Shown: one piece after another, positions 58,750-64,000 of the stretch | Layout: the number at the start of each line of letters is the position of its first letter | How positions within the stretch are numbered: the stretch's first letter is position 1 | Program-made: the position numbers and the translations under genes | Notes under the pieces: model-generated | Told to the model about the DNA's origin: nothing | The model's database searches: none | The model's input: the letters and a program-made list of their open reading frames with translations, nothing else | Assembly (NCBI GenBank): GCA_016715405.1 | Contig: JADKAE010000012.1 | Location: forward strand, 62,001-126,000 | Origin: Saprospiraceae bacterium | GTDB taxonomy: Bacteria > Bacteroidota > Bacteroidia > Chitinophagales > Saprospiraceae | Direction of reading: 5' to 3' | Length of the DNA stretch: 64,000 nt

Positions 58750-59545
58750 ATGAGCCAATTTTCAATTCGTACGATGGCCGAAATGGCGGCGGCCGGTGAA
58801 ACTCCTGAAATTGTTTTTTGGGTAGGATGTGCAGGTAGTTACGACGCCAGGGCCCAAAAGGTGGACCCTCGCTTTTTGTCGTATTCTACAAGAAGCTGGC
58901 ATATCATTCGCCATTCTCGGTAGCGAAGAACGCTGCACGGGCGACCCTGCTCGCCGCGCCGGCAATGAATTTGTGTTTCAGATGCTGGCTATCCAGAATG
59001 TGGAAACTCTCAATATGTATGGGGTGAAAAAGATGGTGACGGCCTGTCCGCATTGCTTTAATACGCTCAAAAACGAATACCCGGCATTGGGCGGACACTA
59101 TGATGTGGTGCACCATACCCAGCTTTTGCAGCAATTAATAAACGAAGGCCGCATCCAAATGAAGGAAGGCGGTGTTTTTAAGGGTAAGAAAATCACGTAC
59201 CACGATTCGTGTTACCTGGGCCGCGTGAATGGGGTGTACGAAGCCCCACGGGCCGTGCTCGAAGCCCTCGACGCAGATCTGACTGAGATGAAACGCAGCC
59301 GGGCCAACGGCCTTTGTTGCGGCGCGGGCGGCGCACAAATGTGGAAAGAAGACGAACCCGGCGAGAAGCGTATCAGCGTGGAAAGAGCAGAAGAAGCCCT
59401 GGCTACCGGCGCCCAGGTAATCGCCGTGAATTGTCCGTTTTGCCTCACTATGATGACCGATGGCGTGAAAGCAAAAGATAAACAGGATGAAGTGATGGTC
59501 TACGACCTCTCGGAGTTGATTCTCAAATCGGCAAACTTGGAATAA
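58750..59545 (+). CDS. CCG-domain (HdrB-like) Fe-S protein (frameshifted)
   Basis: About 264 residues after removing an extra G at 58863-58864. VFWVGCAGSYDARAQKVTLAFC begins the first CCG domain, with ACPHCFNTLKNEYP. The second has HDSCYLGR and RANGLCCGAGGAQMW with VNCPFC. CCG domains hold a noncubane 4Fe-4S cluster in heterodisulfide-reductase B-type proteins. It starts five bases after the membrane Fe-S gene and is surely its partner. Confidence 0.9.
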
Positions 59546-59552
59546 ATCACCT

Positions 59553-60040
59553 ATGCACGATCAAATTAGCAGTATGGACCCCAACAAACGCGTGTTTGGA
59601 TCTATCAGGCAAATAAACCGTTTCCTGCACAAGATCTGCCGCAAATACGCAGGCAAATCAGCGATTTCGCTCAACAGTGGATCAGCCACAACCGCCTGCT
59701 GCGCGCCGCCGGTGACGTACTTCACGACAGATTTGTGATACTCATGGCCGACGAAAGCCAGGTGGATGCGGGCGGCTGTTCTATCGATAGGTCGGTGACC
59801 TTTTTGAAAGGCCTGCAGGCCGCATACGGCGTGGATCTGTTCGATCGCATGCGCTTTTCATATCTCGATAGTGAGGGCGGGGTGCAAACCGTAGACCGGC
59901 CGACTTTCGCCGCTTTGTACGCCAACGGCACGATTAATGACGAAACGCCGGTTTTTGACACACTGGTGGCCACTAAAGCCGATTTTGACCAGTCGTTTGT
60001 CAAACCTCTCGCCAAAAGCTGGCACAAACGCATGGTTTAA
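59553..60040 (+). CDS. Small conserved Bacteroidota protein (often misnamed ABC transporter ATPase), frameshifted
   Basis: About 162 residues after restoring a T in 59595-59597, giving RVFWIYQANKPFPAQDL... RFVILMADESQVDAGGCSIDRSV. The WIYQANR-like opening, the central GGCSIDRSVTFLKGLQ and the closing KSWHKRMV match a small Bacteroidota-only family. Despite its common label, it has no Walker A or ABC signature. It follows the Fe-S pair by seven bases. ATG 59553 or 59574 could be used. Function unknown. Confidence 0.75.
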
Positions 60041-60111
60041 AGGTTGTTTGTATAATTAAACTTGACTCAAGAAGGGATAAGACCTAACTTGCAGTAATTA
60101 ATTGCTGTATC

Positions 60112-60576
60112 ATGATAGGTAAAGTTAAACAATGGCTTGGCATCGAAGGCGTAAAGCTGGAATTGCTGCTACCCGAAGAAGTACCCGAAAAATCGGGTTT
60201 TGTGGTTGGGAAAATCGTGTTTCAATCGATGAATGCCCAAACCATAACCGGTATCAAGATCGTATTGATCGAAAAATATACCAGGGGCCGTGGAAAAGAT
60301 AAATTGGTTGACGAATACGAAGTCAGCGCCACGAGCATCAATCGCACCATCGAGATTCCTATGAACGGCATGGTGGAAGTAGATTTTCAACTGCCTTTCA
60401 AGCTCGTTAAATCTAATGTTGAGCAGTTTGGCGGTCGCAATTTCTTGTTTGGAGGCATTGCCGCCGCTGCTAAGATGATCAATAACGTCAAATCGGAATA
60501 CCGGATAGAAGCCGAAGCAAGCGTTAAAGGCGTAGCGCTTAACCCGTTTGACAAACAGAGTTTGGTAATAAAATAA
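60112..60576 (+). CDS. Spo0M-like arrestin-fold protein
   Basis: 154 residues, frame intact. MIGKVKQWLGIEGVKLELLLPEEV and the beta-rich body (VVGKIVFQSMNAQTITGIKIVLIEKY, NGMVEVDFQLPFKL) match the sporulation-control protein Spo0M family, which has an arrestin-like fold. Non-sporulating bacteria also carry it; a role in cell shape or envelope control has been proposed. It is shorter than Bacillus Spo0M (about 258 residues) because the second half of the arrestin fold is absent. Confidence 0.8.
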   Translation: MIGKVKQWLGIEGVKLELLLPEEVPEKSGFVVGKIVFQSMNAQTITGIKIVLIEKYTRGRGKDKLVDEYEVSATSINRTIEIPMNGMVEVDFQLPFKLVKSNVEQFGGRNFLFGGIAAAAKMINNVKSEYRIEAEASVKGVALNPFDKQSLVIK

Positions 60577-60619
60577 ACAGAAAAACCCCGAGTTCTATGC
60601 GAACCGGGGTTTTCCTGTT
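60576..60619 (+). terminator. Rho-independent terminator after the Spo0M-like gene
   Basis: AAAAACCCCGAGTTC and GAACCGGGGTTTT pair around a 5-base loop (TATGC), one base being bulged, and outer AACAG/CTGTT bases extend the stem. It begins on the stop codon. The T run inside the right arm makes it a textbook intrinsic terminator for the + strand; it would also work on the - strand for the lipoprotein gene. Confidence 0.75.
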
Positions 60620-60646
60620 TATGCGTAGCTAAACGGTTATAGGTAC

Positions 60647-61354
60647 CTATTCACCGCCGCCGCCATGTCCATGTCCATGTCCACCGCCTCCATGGCCGCC
60701 ACCGTGGCCTCCTCCGCCATGTCCGCCGCCTTGATCATCATCATCGTCATCATTGCCGCCGCCGTTGCCGGGGCCTCCATGTCCTCCACCTGTGGGAAGT
60801 GTGATTTCTTCCACAAAGTTGCCGTCGGCGTCAAAAACTACGCCGGTATGGTTGTTCAATATCACTAAGGTATTGCCATTGGGTAACAATATCGCTTTGC
60901 GAATCTCTAATGAGTCGGGATAGTTGGCGTTGATGTAATCGGTAATAGTTGCCGAAAGCGAATCAACGGGAATAAACGTGCCATGATGACCGCCGGGGCC
61001 TCCCTGCCCATCGTGGTGGTGGCCGGTCAGCACAATTTCTTCTACAAAATTTCCGCCGGCATCAAATACGACGGCTACGTGGTTACTAAGTATTACTATG
61101 TAATTTCCTTCGTCAGTTAGAAAAGCGCGGTGAATGTCAAGCGAATCCGGATAATTGGCATTGATGTAATCAAGAATTCCGGCGGGTAAGGAGTCCACAT
61201 TGATGGCGTCGCCGTGGTGATGGCCGCCGCGGCTTTCCAGGTCAATGCTGTCCAAATTACTGATGTCCGTTACGTCCTCTTTGGTACAAGAGGCTACCAT
61301 CATGGCTAGTACCAACGCAAGCGCAGGTAGCCATTTAATCAAAGCTACTTTCAT
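60647..61354 (-). CDS. PepSY-like lipoprotein with His/Gly-rich tail
   Basis: 235 residues. Lipobox MMVASC near residue 23. Two copies of a ~55-residue PepSY-like unit follow, each starting VDSLxAxIxDYINANYPDSL and ending VVFDAxGNFVEEI. Between and after them lie histidine clusters (GGHHHGDA, GHHHDGQGG). The last ~50 residues are almost only Gly, His and Asp (GGHGGGGHGGGHGGGGHGHG). That tail should bind Ni, Zn, Cu or similar ions. It lies downstream of an ECF sigma factor operon, so it may belong to that regulon. Confidence 0.8.
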   Translation of the reverse strand: MKVALIKWLPALALVLAMMVASCTKEDVTDISNLDSIDLESRGGHHHGDAINVDSLPAGILDYINANYPDSLDIHRAFLTDEGNYIVILSNHVAVVFDAGGNFVEEIVLTGHHHDGQGGPGGHHGTFIPVDSLSATITDYINANYPDSLEIRKAILLPNGNTLVILNNHTGVVFDADGNFVEEITLPTGGGHGGPGNGGGNDDDDDDQGGGHGGGGHGGGHGGGGHGHGHGGGGE

Positions 61355-61490
61355 GTTGTGACTGAATTGTTTGAAGTGAAAGAAATGTTTGAATCCACTA
61401 TTTTCCGCCGGCCGGTCGGATCGTAGTTTTATTTATGTAGGTTAATTTTGGGGGCAAATGGTTGCATGTAGCATTTTAAAATAAAATATA

Positions 61491-62921
61491 TTAAAATCTA
61501 TAATTTAACCCAATATTCAAACCTGCCGTTTGATAGGAGGGAGCGGGGGCCAAATTATTATTTTGCAGTGCCAGAGATGTACTGAACGTCGGCTCGGCCA
61601 GCACGCTGAGCTTATTATTAAGGTGGTATTCCGCACCTCCGGCCAGTACAAAATCCAAGCCGTAGCGCTGGGTACTTTCTTTTTGAGCAATGGGTTGGTG
61701 GGGATCTGATCGTTTGAAGCGATTGCCTCCGGAGGAGATACCCGTGACTTCAAGTTCATTCTGAAGAAATACGTTGGCAATAAGGCCTCCTTTCAGGGCA
61801 AATTTAAATCTGCCTTTACCGGTGTGCGCAACCAGTAATAAGGGGATGCGGAGCGTTTTGACGCGTTCTTTGGTCGTTAGTTTGAGGTCTAGGGGGTGAT
61901 TGTCGGGATACATCGCTGTGGTATCAACCTGGCTCATTCTCAGATTAATATCCATAGATCCCGCATAGCTATTTAGCGTATAATTGAAATCGTATTCGTC
62001 GTGTCCGCCATGTGGGTGGCCGCCGGTGCCGCCCTGAACAGGATCGCCATCCCTGATTTTTAGTTCAGGTTGGTGCTCTGCTACCCGGTCAAATTGCTGA
62101 TAACCCACGCCAGTCTCGAATGTCAAGTGAGGGGCTATTTGTTTTCCAACTTTCACCCAATAGTCGGCTACAATGTGGTTTAACTTGCTTTGACTGCTCA
62201 CTACCCGCCGCGGTCCGTGGTGGTTGTCGATATCCTCAGGGACAGGTTTTTTTAGTTTTTCGCTCATGATGGATACCGTTGAATGCACCCCCGTATACCA
62301 ACCAGGTGTGGAAACAGATTCAATATGACTCAGTCCTTTTGCTACTATAGTGCCCTGCTGAAATTGAGAAGAAGGAATATGCCATTTTGGTAAATAAGCA
62401 AGCGGAGCTACAGAGTTATCTATCTGGGATTCAATGTCAGAGCGCACTTCAGAGGAAGTGGGATTTACCGCAAATGCATCTTTCAGGTTTTCAATTAGAA
62501 GGGTGGGGTGCATACCTTTTCTTTGGTCGACTTTGACGTATGAAGCATTATTTTGATGAAATTGAATAGGCGACTGGTTATTTGAGTAGAGCGAAGTCGG
62601 TGTGTCGGCATGATCTGCAACAATCGTTTTGTCTTTGATCAGTTGCTCTTTCAATTCGACTTGATTGGCTATCAGCGTATTGATTTTGTGAGTAAAATGC
62701 AAGTATCCGGCAACTAAAGTTGACGAAAGCATCAAAATGACAATTGCAGCCGCTATTTGCCAGCCGAATCGACGGATTAACGCCATACCGGTAGCCGGCT
62801 TATGGGGTAATTTATCGCTTAAATTATCCCATAAACCAGGAGATGGATCTTCTTCGTAGCGCTCGAAAGAACGTCTAACGAAATCGTCCAGATTGTCTTT
62901 ATGTGTATGCTCTTCCATCAT
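61491..62921 (-). CDS. Membrane-anchored protein with anti-sigma-like N-terminus and C-terminal beta-barrel
   Basis: 476 residues. The cytoplasmic N-terminus (DNLDDFVRRSFERYEEDPSP, then GLWDNLSDKLPHK) resembles the sigma-binding head of Bacteroidota anti-sigma proteins. One membrane helix follows (IAAAIVILMLSSTLVAGYL near 55-73), then a coiled-coil linker. The last ~250 residues are outer-membrane-barrel-like strands ending LNIGLNYRF. A loop GGHPHGGHDEYDF is His-rich. It begins three bases after the end of the sigma gene, so the two are cotranscribed and this is the likely anti-sigma factor. Confidence 0.75.
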   Translation of the reverse strand: MMEEHTHKDNLDDFVRRSFERYEEDPSPGLWDNLSDKLPHKPATGMALIRRFGWQIAAAIVILMLSSTLVAGYLHFTHKINTLIANQVELKEQLIKDKTIVADHADTPTSLYSNNQSPIQFHQNNASYVKVDQRKGMHPTLLIENLKDAFAVNPTSSEVRSDIESQIDNSVAPLAYLPKWHIPSSQFQQGTIVAKGLSHIESVSTPGWYTGVHSTVSIMSEKLKKPVPEDIDNHHGPRRVVSSQSKLNHIVADYWVKVGKQIAPHLTFETGVGYQQFDRVAEHQPELKIRDGDPVQGGTGGHPHGGHDEYDFNYTLNSYAGSMDINLRMSQVDTTAMYPDNHPLDLKLTTKERVKTLRIPLLLVAHTGKGRFKFALKGGLIANVFLQNELEVTGISSGGNRFKRSDPHQPIAQKESTQRYGLDFVLAGGAEYHLNNKLSVLAEPTFSTSLALQNNNLAPAPSYQTAGLNIGLNYRF

Positions 62922-62923
62922 AG

Positions 62924-63459
62924 TCAAGTCGTTAAGCTCTTCGCGAGCATTTTTCTCATGTATGCTTTTGCTCTTAAATATTGTGTTTTTGAGGTGCTTA
63001 TCGAAATGCCCAATATATCGGCAATTTCAATATGCGTATAACCCTCCATGACATAGAGATTGAAGACAGTCCTAAACCCATCCGGCATTTGATGCAAGAT
63101 GTGTATCAGGTTTTTTGCCATGGGCTCGTCGAAATGGGGTAATGCCTGGTCAACGTCGTCGGCAATTTCGAGATTATCAAATTCTACAGTCGGTAATAAG
63201 CGTTGTTGTTTTTTTAGGTGTTGCAACGCTACATTTACGATTACTTTTCTCACCCATCCTTCCAGGCTTCCGGCGCCGGCGTATTGATGCAAATCCTGGA
63301 ATACTTTGATGAAGCCTTCCTGGAGCATGTCCTCGGCGTCTTCTCTGTTTTTAGCATATCGCAGGCATACCACAAACATTTTGCCCTTAAAGAAGTTATA
63401 GAACTCTTTTTGGCAAGCCGCTCTCCCCGGATTGAAGCCTTCAATATGTCTTCCGTCAT
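62924..63459 (-). CDS. ECF sigma factor (frameshifted)
   Basis: About 178 residues with one missing base in 63407-63411. Restored start MTEDILKASIRGERLAKKEF. Region 2 is MFVVCLRYAKNREDAEDMLQEGFIKVFQDLHQY. Region 4 is LHQMPDGFRTVFNLYVMEGYTHIEIADILGISISTSKTQYLRAK. It is of the envelope-stress group typical of Bacteroidota. The next gene, probably its anti-sigma, follows immediately. Confidence 0.9.
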
Positions 63460-63546
63460 GTGTTAATTCACTGTTTGCCGGCGTATGGTCGTAACTTTAG
63501 GATAGGTAAGGAAATTGGGAAAGGGTTGCATGGAGGAAGGCCTTTT

Positions 63547-63640
63547 TTTGAGACAGTAAGACTGTAGGACTTTACGACCATAGGAAAAAGACCCCAATAG
63601 TCTTAAAGTCCTACAGTCGTAAAGTCATACCGTCATATAT
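63547..63640. repeat. Octamer inverted array downstream of the molybdenum hydroxylase gene
   Basis: The right arm (about 63598-63633) is AGTCTTAA, AGTCCTAC, AGTCGTAA, AGTCATAC. The left arm (about 63551-63581) holds their inverse units AGTAAGAC, TGTAGGAC, TTTACGAC. It ends within a few bases of the stop codon of the - strand gene to its right. The remaining gap back to the sigma gene (63460-63546) holds nothing I can name. Confidence 0.85.
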
Positions 63641-64000
63641 TCTGAAAAAGCTCGTTGTCCTTTACCGGCAATTTATAGATGCGCCGGCCTGTGGCCGCAA
63701 AAATGGCATTACACAACGCCGCACTTACCGGTGGAAGCGACATCTCGCCCAATCCTTCGGGATTTTCGGTACTGTCTACAAGGTAGGTGATCACTTCCGG
63801 AGCTTCTTTGTACCTGATGAGTCTGTAAGTGTCAAAGTTGCGCTGCGCAGCTGCGCCGTTTTCTATAGTGACACCGCCGTAAAGCGCGGCGCCCAGTCCG
63901 TCTACAATACCGCCCTCTATTTGTGCCAGGGCGCCGGCGCGGTTTACCACGATGCCACAGTCAACTGCCACGTGTACGCGAACTACCTGGGGCACTCCCG
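63633..64000 (-). CDS. Molybdopterin-binding oxidoreductase large subunit, C-terminal end (partial)
   Basis: The visible 120 or so residues are the end of a xanthine-dehydrogenase-family (IorB-like) large subunit: VHVAVDCGIVVNRAGALAQIEGGIVDGLGAALYGGVTIENG, then RYKEAPEVITYLVDSTENPEGLGEMSLPPVSAALCNAIFAATG. The Glu in GLGEMSLPP is the conserved active-site Glu near the molybdenum. IorB-type subunits oxidise N-heterocycles or aldehydes. The frame continues beyond the right edge. Confidence 0.88.
   Translation of the reverse strand, partial: GVPQVVRVHVAVDCGIVVNRAGALAQIEGGIVDGLGAALYGGVTIENGAAAQRNFDTYRLIRYKEAPEVITYLVDSTENPEGLGEMSLPPVSAALCNAIFAATGRRIYKLPVKDNELFQNI

Noticed and set aside
1..64000. 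tRNA, rRNA, riboswitch, prophage or insertion sequence
   Set aside because: No gap without a gene exceeds about 300 bases, and I saw no cloverleaf, transposase, integrase or known riboswitch core.

Overview
The window reads as a chromosomal stretch of a Bacteroidota bacterium, most likely a Saprospiraceae-like lineage. Reasons: two proteins end in type IX secretion (T9SS) C-terminal sorting domains. There is a FecI/FecR/STN-TonB receptor/DUF4249 locus, a Bacteroidota-type split PurM and PurL, and an ECF sigma factor paired with a membrane-anchored beta-barrel protein. Several genes are preceded by the Bacteroidota -7 element TAnnTTTG. Base composition and codon use look uniform. I see no prophage, insertion sequence, CRISPR array, rRNA or tRNA.

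The consensus carries many one- or two-base indels, mostly shortened A/T runs: about 36 in 23 genes. Nearly all apparent split genes are single genes broken by such an indel. I report the reconstructed full span and name the break, and I treat the breaks as probable sequencing error rather than biology.

Layout. 1-8 kb: the end of a probable DnaG, then two divergent AAA+ ATPase genes (a ClpA/B-like protein with a release-factor-like C-terminus, and a tandem CbbX/SpoVK-like protein with a duplicated N-terminal domain), then a membrane glycosyltransferase. 8-16.8 kb: RluA, a family 2 glycosyltransferase, RibF, Mrp, NifU, PyrF, and a fatty-acid beta-oxidation pair. 16.9-20.9 kb: ExbB-ExbD-ExbD-TonB and FolC. 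20.9-28 kb: a surface-oriented operon (DUF4956, CotH kinase-like, PQQ-propeller/PKD/T9SS protein, glycosyltransferase). 28-31.4 kb: a coiled-coil membrane protein, RocD, a nicotinamidase-like protein lacking catalytic residues, and a LolD-type ATPase. 31.5-36.9 kb: FecI/FecR/TonB receptor/DUF4249. 37-49 kb: Crp/Fnr regulator, M23 peptidase, PurM, Nth, Omp85, TrmH, TlpA, PurL, cytochrome oxidase subunit III. 49-60.6 kb: zinc-ribbon protein, FG-GAP T9SS protein, YggS, deoxynucleoside kinase, GatC, a MacB-type ABC system with an embedded cobalamin adenosyltransferase, PRTase, a membrane Fe-S/CCG pair and a Spo0M-like protein. 60.6-64 kb: His/Gly-rich PepSY-like lipoprotein, TM-beta-barrel protein, ECF sigma factor and the end of a molybdenum hydroxylase large subunit.

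The most unexplained signal is between genes. Every convergent gene gap longer than about 40 bp is filled from stop codon to stop codon by short-period repeats: arrays of 7- or 8-base units, four of the five with inverted arms. The unit sequence differs at each locus (AGTCGTAC, ACGAATT, ATGTTGG, ACACTCTC and others) but the architecture is the same. Related arrays lie downstream of exbD2 and of the molybdenum hydroxylase gene, and a 66-bp near-perfect palindrome lies downstream of rluA.
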